Assembly (NCBI GenBank): GCA_964612145.1
Contig: CAZTBP010000001.1
Location: 1 to 64,000 of the forward strand
Length of the DNA stretch: 64,000 nt
Origin: JAGNLV01 sp964612145
GTDB taxonomy: Bacteria; Zixibacteria; MSB-5A5; GN15; FEB-12
Direction of reading: 5' to 3'
Shown: positions 25,855-34,273 of the stretch, one piece after another
How the letters are laid out: every line of letters begins with the position of its first letter
How positions within the stretch are numbered: the stretch's first letter is position 1
The notes under the pieces: generated by a model
The model's input: the letters and a program-made list of their open reading frames with translations, nothing else
Told to the model about the DNA's origin: nothing
Database searches by the model: none
Made by a program: the position numbers and the translations under genes

Positions 25855-26427
25855 CTATCGTTGTGCCAGCAGACCGGCCACTTGTCCGATCGTGCCGCTG
25901 AATATTCCTTTTGCTTCTGAAATCCCCCGGTGCTGCAGCGTCACCGTTTCATGGGCGGTCCGGTCACTCAGAGCGTCCAGATCGGGCGGCCCGGACCATT
26001 CTGACGGCCAGGCCGCGGTCAAATCCCAGCGCCAGACCTCAAACGGCACCTCCAGTCCAGATATGCTTACCGCATCGATCATGTAAATCGAGACGCTGCG
26101 CGTATAGTCCGGTTTGCCCGGCTCCCATCCGGAGGCCTCCGCGTGCCAGTCCCACAAGAAGCGGTCAGCAGTCATCAGCCGTTGAATCGTCACGGCCGAA
26201 TCCTGTCGGCGCCGGGCGAAGCGGTGAACACCTCGGAAACCGCCTTCGTTGACTTCCCGCACCTGCAGTCGTGCTGTCAGGCCGCGGACAGCCGAAAAGC
26301 CCGCCACAAAGCGCGAGCCGGGCGGCAGGCCCTCAATCTCGACCGCGAAACGATGTTCAGTAAGCGGTTGCAGGTCCAGGACATCGAGGCGGTCAATGAG
26401 CGTCTCTGGCAGCGTGAACGGCAGCAC
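25855..26427 (-). CDS. second tail tube-like protein, gp19 family
   Basis: 190 residues. The beta-sandwich pattern of the T4 gp19 tube family is visible: LTEHRFAVEIEGLPPGSRFV, then the loop with GFRGVHRFARRR and the ending AHETVTLQHRGI. It overlaps the main tube gene by one base. Injection systems and some phages carry several tube paralogues, with the minor ones capping or initiating the tube; this probably plays that part near the baseplate. Confidence 0.82.
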   Translation of the reverse strand: MLPFTLPETLIDRLDVLDLQPLTEHRFAVEIEGLPPGSRFVAGFSAVRGLTARLQVREVNEGGFRGVHRFARRRQDSAVTIQRLMTADRFLWDWHAEASGWEPGKPDYTRSVSIYMIDAVSISGLEVPFEVWRWDLTAAWPSEWSGPPDLDALSDRTAHETVTLQHRGISEAKGIFSGTIGQVAGLLAQR

Positions 26428-26879
26428 TATGCCGGGGTCGCCTTTCGCACTGAAATCTGCACTTCGAACTCGAGGAAACCCTCTTCATCGGTGGCGTCCC
26501 ACTCGATATCGCTGATCTGCTTGATCCAGCCGTCCTCGAAGTCCCAGCGCATAACCTCGTCTCCGGTCCGGTTGACCTGGACGATCGCACCGGAGCGTTT
26601 GTCTTTTGATCCCTGTTCGGCCCACCGCCACAAGACCAGCAGCGCCTCCTTGCCTCCCTCTTTGAGCAATTTCTTCAGGGTAATCATGCGACGCTGCAGT
26701 AAGCCGGACGATTCGTTCTGCGTCAGATCGTCGTTGCCCACGCGGTGGTTCGACGATCCCCAGATCAGCGCCGACAGCGAACAGGTCTGAAACGACAGAA
26801 ACTGAATGCCGTCGATTTCGATACGGAACTTTGACTTCAGCTCCGCATTTGCCTCAGGGGCATCGATGTATTCGGCCAT
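26427..26879 (-). CDS. main tail tube protein, gp19 family
   Basis: 150 residues, the normal length. Recognisable elements are FRIEIDGIQFLSFQTCSLSA, the loop QRRMITLKKLLKEGG and EEGFLEFEVQISVRKA. Hexameric rings of this protein build the inner tube under the sheath. It follows the sheath gene with a standard ribosome binding gap, as in P2, Mu and injection systems. Confidence 0.88.
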   Translation of the reverse strand: MAEYIDAPEANAELKSKFRIEIDGIQFLSFQTCSLSALIWGSSNHRVGNDDLTQNESSGLLQRRMITLKKLLKEGGKEALLVLWRWAEQGSKDKRSGAIVQVNRTGDEVMRWDFEDGWIKQISDIEWDATDEEGFLEFEVQISVRKATPA

Positions 26880-26913
26880 GTCAATTGACTCCTATCTCAA
26901 AGTCCTCGTTTTG

Positions 26914-28623
26914 TTAGCTCGTTATCGTCGCACCGGTACTGTCGGCCGTCAGCGTAATCACGATGTATTTCATCCGGCCGGTCGGCACATACCCGATCTC
27001 GATGTTCGCAATGCCCTGGGCGATTTCCGACTGGGGGTTGTTATCATCATCCATCTTGATGACAAATCCCTCCGGCACGGCGGCCGTGGGTGTTATCGCA
27101 CCCCGTCGAACCTGTTCGTTCAGGAAGTTCCGGATCCGTCTGACGGTCGATTTCCAGGTCTGGGGATTGTGCGGCTCAAACACCGAATCAGTCAGCGCGA
27201 GCTCCAGCGATCGGCCTATAAACGCCCACTGCTCGGCCACCCCGAGCGCCTGCATGTCGGCACTGGCCGAAAGCGTGCTGTCGTTGTAGACCAGCGTCCC
27301 CCGACCCGCAAAAGCCCGAATGCCGTTGATCTTGCCGTCATCGAGCGTCCGGTGTTCCCCGACCGAAATCGGATACTCAAGCCCGGCCACCCCGGCCAGC
27401 TGTTCGTTACCGATCGATTTGTGCACCCCGCGCCGGGCGTCCTTGTCCACCGCCGTCCCCATCACCGCCGCCGACGGCGGAATCCAGACCGGTACCGATT
27501 CGTTACCGGTATTCAACCAGGGCCAGAACATGGCGATCCGCTGCCCTTCGAAGCTGGCGGCGAACGTTACCGCCTCCGCCACGGTCTTGCTGTACGGCAC
27601 ATCGGCGTAGAACATGACTGTCTGCCGGGTATTGGCATAGTCCAGAGCGGCCTGATACAGGCTCTTGAGCGCCGCCTCGGTATCGGCATCGCTGAGCAGG
27701 GGATCCGGACAGCAGAAGCGGAATAGATCAGACACGGCATCCAGCGCATAGACGCCGGTTTTGTTGGCTGCGCTGCCTTCGTAATCGGTACCGATGACGT
27801 CAGTCAGGCCGTCGGCGCCGGCAGAGAGCGCCTGGGCACTTGCCGTGACTGCCGGGAGATCGGTATACCCGGTATCGGTTGTCTTGAGGTCGGTGACGGT
27901 GATATAGTCGCTGTCGACTTTCGTTTCGCAGAAAAACGTCACGGCGTCGTTCATGGAAAGGCCGGTCAGCGTCTCAATCAGCTTGCTTCTGTCGTAAACC
28001 TCGATCTTGAATTCCAGCGACTTGACGTCGTCAGCGGAAGAGTAGGCATTAGTCAGACCGCCGGTCCAGTAGACCGTCTTGTTGGCCGCGTCGATCTGGG
28101 TGATCCGGACCTGTTCCTGCTGGGTGCCGTTGTCAAGCTCGATATCCGAACCTACTTCCAGCCCGCCGACCGATGTCAGCACGGCAGATGTGGCTCCGGA
28201 TGACACATTAGCCGCCAGGGTGGTCGCGAGAATGCTGTCATCGAGGATCTTCACGGCCAGCCCGTTGCCCCAGGACCCTTCGCTTTTTGCCTCAACTTTG
28301 AGCGTGTTGGCGGGTGTCCCTTGCCGGTCTTGCAGGGTCACCGTCGCCTTGGCCGCTGTCGAACTGGCCACCCGAACGACATACAACTGCCCGGCGCCGA
28401 CCTTCTTGAAGAACGCCTGCACCGAGTACCAGCTCGAGGCATTGGTCGCCGGCTTTGCGCCGAAGATCCGCTGGAACTGGGCGAACGATGTGACCAGCGT
28501 TGCTTTTTGCAGCGGCCCCCGTTCAAAGTTGCCCATCAGGGCGGAAATCCCGGTTGAAATTCCGACGATCGCTCCGGAGACCTGCCCCTGTTGGAGATTC
28601 ACTCCGACATCATACTTGGCCAT
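26914..28623 (-). CDS. tail sheath protein
   Basis: 569 residues. The conserved C-terminal sheath domain is clear: INGIRAFAGRGTLVYNDSTL, then TWKSTVRRIRNFLNEQV and MKYIVITLTADS at the end. The N-terminus (VGISTGISALMGNFERGPLQ) is the family's linker start. Sheath contraction drives the tube through the envelope. The middle part (about 130-290) is a variable outer domain. Confidence 0.95.
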   Translation of the reverse strand: MAKYDVGVNLQQGQVSGAIVGISTGISALMGNFERGPLQKATLVTSFAQFQRIFGAKPATNASSWYSVQAFFKKVGAGQLYVVRVASSTAAKATVTLQDRQGTPANTLKVEAKSEGSWGNGLAVKILDDSILATTLAANVSSGATSAVLTSVGGLEVGSDIELDNGTQQEQVRITQIDAANKTVYWTGGLTNAYSSADDVKSLEFKIEVYDRSKLIETLTGLSMNDAVTFFCETKVDSDYITVTDLKTTDTGYTDLPAVTASAQALSAGADGLTDVIGTDYEGSAANKTGVYALDAVSDLFRFCCPDPLLSDADTEAALKSLYQAALDYANTRQTVMFYADVPYSKTVAEAVTFAASFEGQRIAMFWPWLNTGNESVPVWIPPSAAVMGTAVDKDARRGVHKSIGNEQLAGVAGLEYPISVGEHRTLDDGKINGIRAFAGRGTLVYNDSTLSASADMQALGVAEQWAFIGRSLELALTDSVFEPHNPQTWKSTVRRIRNFLNEQVRRGAITPTAAVPEGFVIKMDDDNNPQSEIAQGIANIEIGYVPTGRMKYIVITLTADSTGATITS

Positions 28624-28865
28624 TATTCATCCTCCTCGGACTCTGTATCTTCAACTTCGTCATGTTCTGCTATTAACGACTCCGCCATCGGTTCCTCGAT
28701 CCGGGTCAAGGTGCCACGATGAATCTGCCAACGGGCACGCAGTGAGAGATCATCATCAGTGTAATGCCGGGACGTCGACTTGCGCGGACCGAGGACAATT
28801 GTCTCACCGTCGACCACAGTCGTTACCGGTGTATAGCGCAGATTGAGCAACCCGAACTTCGTCAT
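28623..28865 (-). CDS. small protein upstream of sheath
   Basis: 80 residues. The N-terminus has short beta segments (NLRYTPVTTVVDGETIVLGP) and the C-terminus is strongly acidic (DEVEDTESEEDE). Position and size match the small DUF2635-like genes just before sheath genes in Mu-like phages, but sequence similarity is not evident to me. It overlaps both neighbours. Confidence 0.65.
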   Translation of the reverse strand: MTKFGLLNLRYTPVTTVVDGETIVLGPRKSTSRHYTDDDLSLRARWQIHRGTLTRIEEPMAESLIAEHDEVEDTESEEDE

Positions 28866-29461
28866 GCCGCCTCCACCGTGAAGAGTTTCTCATTTATTGT
28901 CGCCTGGATGCTGGTGATCAGGTTCTCCGTGCGACTGCCGGTCGGATGCGCAAACCAGACCGGAAATACGAACCGGTACGCCTTGCGAAAGAGACTCATA
29001 TCGGACACATCATCGATCAGGGTACCTGTGCGCGGGACAATCGGCCGTCGCGTGCCGTCCGGCAAATCGATCATCAACTGCGCGCCGCCGATAACGGTCA
29101 TCCTCTCGGTAATGGCCCAGTCCTCGCCCCTCTGTTCACACGCCGTGTCGACTTGAAAGAGCAGGTCAACCGGGATCGGTACTGGTGTGATTTCACTGGT
29201 GCCGGCAACCTGATCATCGACACGCGTTTCAGTGTACCCGCCGAATCGACGGTCGGATGCCACAGAGGCATCGACAAGCAGTAAGGTCGCAGCGGGGAAA
29301 GTCCGGTTCGTTTCATTCTCCCACCGCTCGTCACGAAAGGCGATCTTCACGGGTACCGAAAATGCCGCAGAGCCGCCGCCGGGTTGATACGCCTGGAGAT
29401 TCGTGAACTGCGTTTCAAACGCCGTCAGCAAGCTCTCGAATATGTCTTTGAGCGTGACCAT
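28862..29461 (-). CDS. tail terminator / completion-like protein
   Basis: 199 residues. The beta-rich order PVKIAFRDERWENETNRTFP, then PIPVDLLFQVDTACEQRGED, matches tail-completion proteins that cap the head-proximal end of the tube. Position between the gp10-like protein and the sheath supports this. Family assignment rests on position and general pattern, not a diagnostic motif. Confidence 0.65.
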   Translation of the reverse strand: MVTLKDIFESLLTAFETQFTNLQAYQPGGGSAAFSVPVKIAFRDERWENETNRTFPAATLLLVDASVASDRRFGGYTETRVDDQVAGTSEITPVPIPVDLLFQVDTACEQRGEDWAITERMTVIGGAQLMIDLPDGTRRPIVPRTGTLIDDVSDMSLFRKAYRFVFPVWFAHPTGSRTENLITSIQATINEKLFTVEAA

Positions 29462-30123
29462 CAGTAGGGCCGATATCTCTTTCCCCGGATAGCCGCCTCT
29501 CCGGCTGCTTTGTATCTTTTCCTGATGGCAGGCAATTCCCTGCGATAGGCGATCTCATCAAACGGCCGGGGCGGAATCACCACTCGTTTGGTCAACACGA
29601 ACCAGACTTCGATGTCATCGCCGCTGCCTTTCGGCTTACCGAGTATATTCGTTCCCTTGGGATGAATGAGGCCGGGAATTTGTCGCGTTGACCCGTATTG
29701 CCGGCGCGCCCGGGCTGCTTCTTTATGCACGGGTATGGCCAGTGACTGGGCGTTCTTCGGAACAATAACAGCGCCACGCGCGAGCACCTTCGCGATCGTG
29801 GCGGTATCAACACCCTCTGAGCCTTCACCGCCGTGGAATACGCCTACAGCATAGCCAACGCTGGGTATCCTCCTCTGATCTATCGAGTGGGCGAGATCAC
29901 CGTTGTCGGTCAGAGGTCGTGAACTGCCTTTGTATTCGACAGTCAGTGGCGCATTCGGCATTATCTGAGCGTCACCCTGCATAATAACTTCTCGCATAGC
30001 ATCGCGCAGACTCAGGGCATTGGCATGATCGGCTTCATCCATATTGGCTCGCATCAGCTTGACCATGCGATTCAGTCGCCGTCTGGCGTCCCGCCAACCC
30101 TTGAACTGCACTCGCGCCGGCAT
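29461..30123 (-). CDS. tail completion / virion morphogenesis protein, gp10-like
   Basis: 220 residues. The helical N-terminus (WRDARRRLNRMVKLMRANMD) and the HK97 gp10 / Mu gpG-like middle (DNGDLAHSIDQRRI, later PPRPFDEIAYRRELPAI) are typical: PxRPF near the end is common in this family. It probably shapes the head-tail joint. One-base overlaps on both sides. Confidence 0.75.
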   Translation of the reverse strand: MPARVQFKGWRDARRRLNRMVKLMRANMDEADHANALSLRDAMREVIMQGDAQIMPNAPLTVEYKGSSRPLTDNGDLAHSIDQRRIPSVGYAVGVFHGGEGSEGVDTATIAKVLARGAVIVPKNAQSLAIPVHKEAARARRQYGSTRQIPGLIHPKGTNILGKPKGSGDDIEVWFVLTKRVVIPPRPFDEIAYRRELPAIRKRYKAAGEAAIRGKRYRPY

Positions 30124-30542
30124 TAGCGTCTCCCTACATTGCGTTGGACAGGCACCATGTAGCGCAAAAATCCATCGTCGGTTTGCATCTCCGGAACAGC
30201 CCGTCCGGTTGCCAGGTATTCGCGCCCGTCGGTCGGCAGTACAAACGAATCACCCACATCGATACTGATCTGGGCGTCGTCGACGTGTTTTCGCGCGATG
30301 AACAGGACGACATCAAACTTCATTTCCAGCCCCAGTTTCTCGCGTGTCGCGCGTGCGGGCGCGAAGTCCACCTGGGCCGGCAACGTAACCGACGACCCCT
30401 GGTAAGCCGTCCCCTCGATCGGCTCACCAGTGATGTCGTCGACAGTCGGCGCACCTTTCGCGGTATACGTCACAGTGGCATCGCCGGCAATCTCCCGAAC
30501 GGATTCGGGATATCTGTCTTTGAGAAACTGGGTCGGTTTCAT
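30123..30542 (-). CDS. head closure / connector protein
   Basis: 139 residues, beta-rich, with LPAQVDFAPARATREKLGLE and GDSFVLPTDGREYLATGR. Small beta-barrel proteins of this length between gp6-like and gp10-like genes are head-closure proteins (SPP1 gp16 type). Assignment is by gene order and fold impression. Confidence 0.65.
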   Translation of the reverse strand: MKPTQFLKDRYPESVREIAGDATVTYTAKGAPTVDDITGEPIEGTAYQGSSVTLPAQVDFAPARATREKLGLEMKFDVVLFIARKHVDDAQISIDVGDSFVLPTDGREYLATGRAVPEMQTDDGFLRYMVPVQRNVGRR

Positions 30543-30796
30543 TCTCTCGCCGCTATGATCTTCTGTATCATCAGGTTATTCTGGTCAACGATCCGGGTCA
30601 TCAGTTCAAGCTGTTTCTGGCCCATTTCCGCGTTCGCCCGTACCTGGTGTTCGACATTGATCAGGCGCGTTTCGTTGACCGCGATATCTCGTTCATTCCG
30701 GTTGACTTTCCGGACAATAAAGGTGTGAGCGCTACCGACGCCGCCAAGCAATCCCAGAAGCAGTATCAGCAGTCGGATCAGCCATTCTTCGCCCAA
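30539..30796 (-). CDS. small membrane protein with coiled coil
   Basis: 85 residues. One N-terminal transmembrane helix (about 5-28, LIRLLILLLGLLGGVGSAHT) is followed by a charged helix with heptad pattern (VNRNERDIAVNETRLINVEH) to the end. The layout resembles i-spanins (Rz) or XhlA-like lysis accessories, although the position between connector genes is odd for either. It overlaps the head closure gene by 4 nt. Confidence 0.65.
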   Translation of the reverse strand: MGEEWLIRLLILLLGLLGGVGSAHTFIVRKVNRNERDIAVNETRLINVEHQVRANAEMGQKQLELMTRIVDQNNLMIQKIIAARE

Positions 30797-30814
30797 CAGA
30801 AGTCCCCTTTCGGT

Positions 30815-31438
30815 TTATACTGCCGCCATTCTGACACCTTTGAATCTGGCGATCGCAGACGGAATCATGGGATCATCAAATCTGCCGGAGCGCATCTGCA
30901 AAAGCTTCTCGGAAAGCTCATACTCGTAATCACGGTTGCGCTCACGCTTTACGAGACCCGCCCGACGCGCGCTGGTGTCGCCAATTTGCGGCAATAACTC
31001 AGTTGCCATTCGAAGCACCGCGTCCTTCACCAGGGCCGGTGGTTCCTCAGTGTCGTCGACGTAACCGAAGGATCCGACAATCACGATGTTGCCGGTCCCC
31101 TTGCGCCACGTGCCGTAGGTTTTGATCAGTCGGGGATAGAGTTTGCCTGCATCTCCGTACGGTTGCCAGACCGAGTACGCGTCCGAGTCGAGCTCTTCGC
31201 CATTGACAGTCACACTGCTGACAGCGGTGGCGTTGATCGGCGGGACCGGCAAGAGTAAAACAGATTGACCCTGCCCGTCGAGTCGCAAGGTGTAGTCATC
31301 GCGACGCTCGAAGAATTTCCCGGTGAGGTCTTCAAAGAGCGTCGAGGCAAGGTCAATCCGCTTTTGCACCAACTGATCGGAATAAGGGGGGTCGGTGACC
31401 CCCTCATCCCGCATATCCTGTACTGTGGCGTAGGCCAT
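30815..31438 (-). CDS. head-tail connector, gp6-like
   Basis: 207 residues. It begins with the family's helical pattern (MAYATVQDMRDEGVTDP, then KRIDLASTLFEDLTGKFFE), then LLLPVPPINATAVSSVTVNG, a diagnostic stretch of connector proteins that bind the portal. The C-terminal helix (DYEYELSEKLLQMRSGRF) also fits. It forms the ring below the portal. Confidence 0.85.
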   Translation of the reverse strand: MAYATVQDMRDEGVTDPPYSDQLVQKRIDLASTLFEDLTGKFFERRDDYTLRLDGQGQSVLLLPVPPINATAVSSVTVNGEELDSDAYSVWQPYGDAGKLYPRLIKTYGTWRKGTGNIVIVGSFGYVDDTEEPPALVKDAVLRMATELLPQIGDTSARRAGLVKRERNRDYEYELSEKLLQMRSGRFDDPMIPSAIARFKGVRMAAV

Positions 31439-31441
31439 GCA

Positions 31442-31954
31442 TTAGGCGCTCTTCGGGATCAGCGTCGGCCGAACCGTGTTGTCCTGACTCTGCGTGACCG
31501 TGGTGTCGCCGGTGCGGTTGACCGTCACATTGGCGATATGCACCCAGGCCGCCTTGTCGTGAATGACCGCCTCGATGTCCGAGACGCTCGGTGCAACCTG
31601 GCTTCCGGTGGTGGCAGCGGTGCCGGCCACGATTTTCAGTGCGACGGCGCCGGTGTCCGGATGCATCCACGCAATTACCGCGTAGACTTTACTGTTGCCG
31701 CTGGCCATGATGTTGCCCGCCGCTTCAAGCAACTGGTCAGCGGCGCCGACTTCGAGCTTCTTGCCGTCGACATAGACAATACCGGGCGTGATATCCACCC
31801 GGTAGCTACCGTTTCCGGTACCGGTCAACTGAGCACTGGCTGTGGTCGGATCCTTAACAAACCCGCCGTCTACGCGAAAGCGCAGCAAGGCCCCTTCCGG
31901 GGGCATGCCGCCGACAACGCCGTAGCCAATGTTCCCTAAGGTCTTGTTCGACAT
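31442..31954 (-). CDS. beta-rich structural protein, possible decoration
   Basis: 170 residues, Gly/Ala/Thr-rich, no recognised family. YRVDITPGIVYVDGKKLEV and HDKAAWVHIANVTVNRTGDT indicate a beta fold like those in fibre N-termini (ITPGIVYVDGK is common where sugar-binding fibre domains attach). In this place, between capsid-linked genes and connectors, a head fibre or decoration protein is the likeliest reading. Confidence 0.55.
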   Translation of the reverse strand: MSNKTLGNIGYGVVGGMPPEGALLRFRVDGGFVKDPTTASAQLTGTGNGSYRVDITPGIVYVDGKKLEVGAADQLLEAAGNIMASGNSKVYAVIAWMHPDTGAVALKIVAGTAATTGSQVAPSVSDIEAVIHDKAAWVHIANVTVNRTGDTTVTQSQDNTVRPTLIPKSA

Positions 31955-32023
31955 GGTCCTATCTCCATCAAAGAGTTACCGGTTATTGCTTCCGTTCTCA
32001 ACTGAATCGAACGACAGCGGAGA

Positions 32024-32476
32024 TCACTCCCCGCCGTCGTTGCCTGCCGCCGAGAGAAGCTTTTTGATCGTCGCCTCGCCGATCTTCGGGACCTTTTTCA
32101 GGTCCTCGGGTGCGGCCGTTGCTATCTCCAGTAAGGACGGGTAGCCCGCTTCCTGGAGATTGGCGAGTTGCTCAGGGGTCACCAGCGACTCAAGAGTTAC
32201 CTCGTCACTGCCTTCGCCCGGAGCGGGTGGCTCCCCGCCGTCGTTGCCTGCCGCCGAACCATTGCCGGCGCCACCGGGCGGGGCAGGTGTCGGCTTAGCT
32301 CCGGTAGCGTTATCCGAGACTTCACGGGATTTCTCCGTGAAGGCCCCCGGATGATTGCGCAGGACGCGAAGGCGAGCCACGTCGCCCTCGTTAACCAGAA
32401 TCCTCTGGCCCTTGTGGCAGTTGATTCCCTGCGCGCTGAAACTGACTGCCTTGCAGGTGAATTCGTATTGTATCAC
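32024..32476 (-). CDS. capsid-region protein with helix-hairpin-helix
   Basis: 150 residues. An N-terminal small beta domain (FTCKAVSFSAQGINCHKGQR) precedes a Pro/Gly/Ala linker and a C-terminal helix-hairpin-helix domain (LQEAGYPSLLEIATAAPEDL, then KVPKIGEATIKKLL). The peptide AAGNDGGE appears both in the linker and at the extreme C-terminus; the DNA there contains a 27-bp direct repeat (about 32026-32052 and 32227-32253). HhH domains bind DNA, so it may contact packaged DNA at the connector. A similar HhH ends the protein at 52953-53639. Confidence 0.65.
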   Translation of the reverse strand: MIQYEFTCKAVSFSAQGINCHKGQRILVNEGDVARLRVLRNHPGAFTEKSREVSDNATGAKPTPAPPGGAGNGSAAGNDGGEPPAPGEGSDEVTLESLVTPEQLANLQEAGYPSLLEIATAAPEDLKKVPKIGEATIKKLLSAAGNDGGE

Positions 32477-32490
32477 GCTACTTCACCTCC

Positions 32491-33774
32491 TTAAGCCGCG
32501 GCTTCCCACGGGAAGCGCACGTGCGGCAGCGCCATGTTCTTGACTTTGATGATGCCCGGCAGAATCGGCTCCGGTACAACTACCGCAAACCGCAGCCACA
32601 CCACGACTTCGATCCGGTCGGTGTTCTTGTTGTACTCGCGGTAGCTCCGCATCTCCCGACACATGATCAGGTTAAAGTTCTTCGGCTCGCCAAAGTACAG
32701 ATCGGTCTGATCAGCCGGGCGGACCTCGTAATCAGACGCTGTGGTCGACACTGTCGTCTGACCGAGCAAACTGGTCGTGTCGATCAGCAGGTCAGTCCCG
32801 GACTTGTACCCGGTCGCATACTCCTGCTTCCCGGTGGTCTTGTGAGCGACCAGGAACCGTCGACCGACACCCTTATCGACCGAGGCGGGATTGCCCGCGG
32901 TGACCAAAGTGCCGAGGTTGAAGGTGATGTACGTCGTATTGTCAGCAGCCGACGTCGGTGCAATCGCGTCCGGCCCTTTGTCGTCACGAACGTACGGATT
33001 CATCACCGCCTGATCGAGGTACTCCGAGCCCAGACGCTTGCTTGTCAGGGCCAGGTCACCCAGGCTGGTCGCTCGGTTGGCAATGGTGTCCTGCCAGTGA
33101 TTGATCACGCGATCGTTGAGCATGAACCGCATGCCCGGCTGTTCCCGCCAGCCGAACGGCAGCTTGTCACGCATCGCAATGAATATCTTCTGATCAAACG
33201 GCCAGCCATTAGCGTCGACAACGGTGGCAGCATCGGTCTGGAGATCGATGCCGTTCTGTGACCGCAGCGCGCGGTTGTCGCGGGTCGTATCCGGCAGGCT
33301 GACGTTAGCGTTCATCGAGATGTCGGCCAGGTTGTTGCCCAGCTGGGTGTAGAAGTCCTGCATGACCGACTGCTCGAAATTAGCCTCGCCGGCAGCGCGG
33401 AATTCATCCAGATCGTCCATGTCGAAAACGATTTCGGCTTTGTGCTTCTTGCACACGTACTCGACAAAGCCAGTCGCCGGCCGGCTGGTCACCTGCCGCT
33501 CGACATCGTCGCCGACGTACTCGACCACGTATCCGTCATGGTAACGGTACTTGATACGACCGGTCCGACGCTGACGGGTAGCCATCGAGATCGCGCTCAG
33601 CCACTGGTTGTGGCGGCGCGTGAGGTTGATCATACCGACCACTTCGGGCTCGGGGATCAGTCCCCCGTAGTCAACACCATCCGTGACACCAACAATGCCG
33701 TCAGTGTCCTTGAGGATGCTGTGCTTTCGCATGACGTCCCGCAGGTCTCGCTGCAAGTCAGAACTTCTGCTCAT
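32491..33774 (-). CDS. major capsid protein, HK97-fold
   Basis: 427 residues. Position downstream of protease/scaffold, a helical N-terminus, and family-like phrases (KHKAEIVFDMDDLDEFRAAG for the spine helix region, FMLNDRVINHWQDTIANRAT, NLIMCREMRSYREYNKNTDR near the end) indicate an HK97-fold capsid of the encapsulin/PBSX type. No long delta domain precedes it, consistent with a separate scaffold. A good ribosome binding site is present. Confidence 0.85.
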   Translation of the reverse strand: MSRSSDLQRDLRDVMRKHSILKDTDGIVGVTDGVDYGGLIPEPEVVGMINLTRRHNQWLSAISMATRQRRTGRIKYRYHDGYVVEYVGDDVERQVTSRPATGFVEYVCKKHKAEIVFDMDDLDEFRAAGEANFEQSVMQDFYTQLGNNLADISMNANVSLPDTTRDNRALRSQNGIDLQTDAATVVDANGWPFDQKIFIAMRDKLPFGWREQPGMRFMLNDRVINHWQDTIANRATSLGDLALTSKRLGSEYLDQAVMNPYVRDDKGPDAIAPTSAADNTTYITFNLGTLVTAGNPASVDKGVGRRFLVAHKTTGKQEYATGYKSGTDLLIDTTSLLGQTTVSTTASDYEVRPADQTDLYFGEPKNFNLIMCREMRSYREYNKNTDRIEVVVWLRFAVVVPEPILPGIIKVKNMALPHVRFPWEAAA

Positions 33775-33862
33775 AGTCCTTTCCTCCGATATAGCTTACT
33801 CAGTTTCAGTCAGTTTCAGGCCTGCGGGTTGATGGTTATTTACCTCAGGTGCTTCGACGCCG

Positions 33863-34273
33863 TTATTCCTTTGCGGTAGCAACCGCACCGTTGACAGCGC
33901 TGTGGATAAAGCCCTTGGCCAGCCGTTCGTCCCGCTGCTCTGTCGTCTCGTTCTTGTTGACGTCCGTCGGTTCGGTCTGCGTGCCCGGTTCGCGGTCACC
34001 GTTGGGCCCGGTCGGCGTTATTTCCAGCGTAGTTAAACGCTTCTGGAGACCGTTAAGCCCCTCGATGGCCGTAGTGATGTCCTTGCTCATCGTTTCGATC
34101 GGATCCTCGCCGTCCTCGCCGTTGAGCTTCTTTTCCATGGCGGTCAGGCGGGTGTCGATTTCATCAATCTTGTTCAGCTTCTCGCCGACCTCGGATTTGA
34201 CGACCTCCGTGACGGTGTCCTTGAAACCGTCCTTGAGGGATTTCTGCAGTTCCTCCATCTGTTCCTTCGTCAT
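33863..34273 (-). CDS. nested in-frame scaffold protein
   Basis: 136 residues from an internal ATG of the protease gene. GGAGGG lies 7 nt upstream of ATG at 34273, a far better site than chance within coding sequence. The product is acidic and helical (MTKEQMEELQKSLKDGFKD onward) and shares the C-terminus of the protease. This mirrors lambda C/Nu3, where scaffold is an internal start product. Confidence 0.62.
   Translation of the reverse strand: MTKEQMEELQKSLKDGFKDTVTEVVKSEVGEKLNKIDEIDTRLTAMEKKLNGEDGEDPIETMSKDITTAIEGLNGLQKRLTTLEITPTGPNGDREPGTQTEPTDVNKNETTEQRDERLAKGFIHSAVNGAVATAKE

Noticed and set aside
32521..33261. 246-residue plus-strand open frame
   Set aside because: Antisense to the major capsid gene; composition reflects third-position GC bias.
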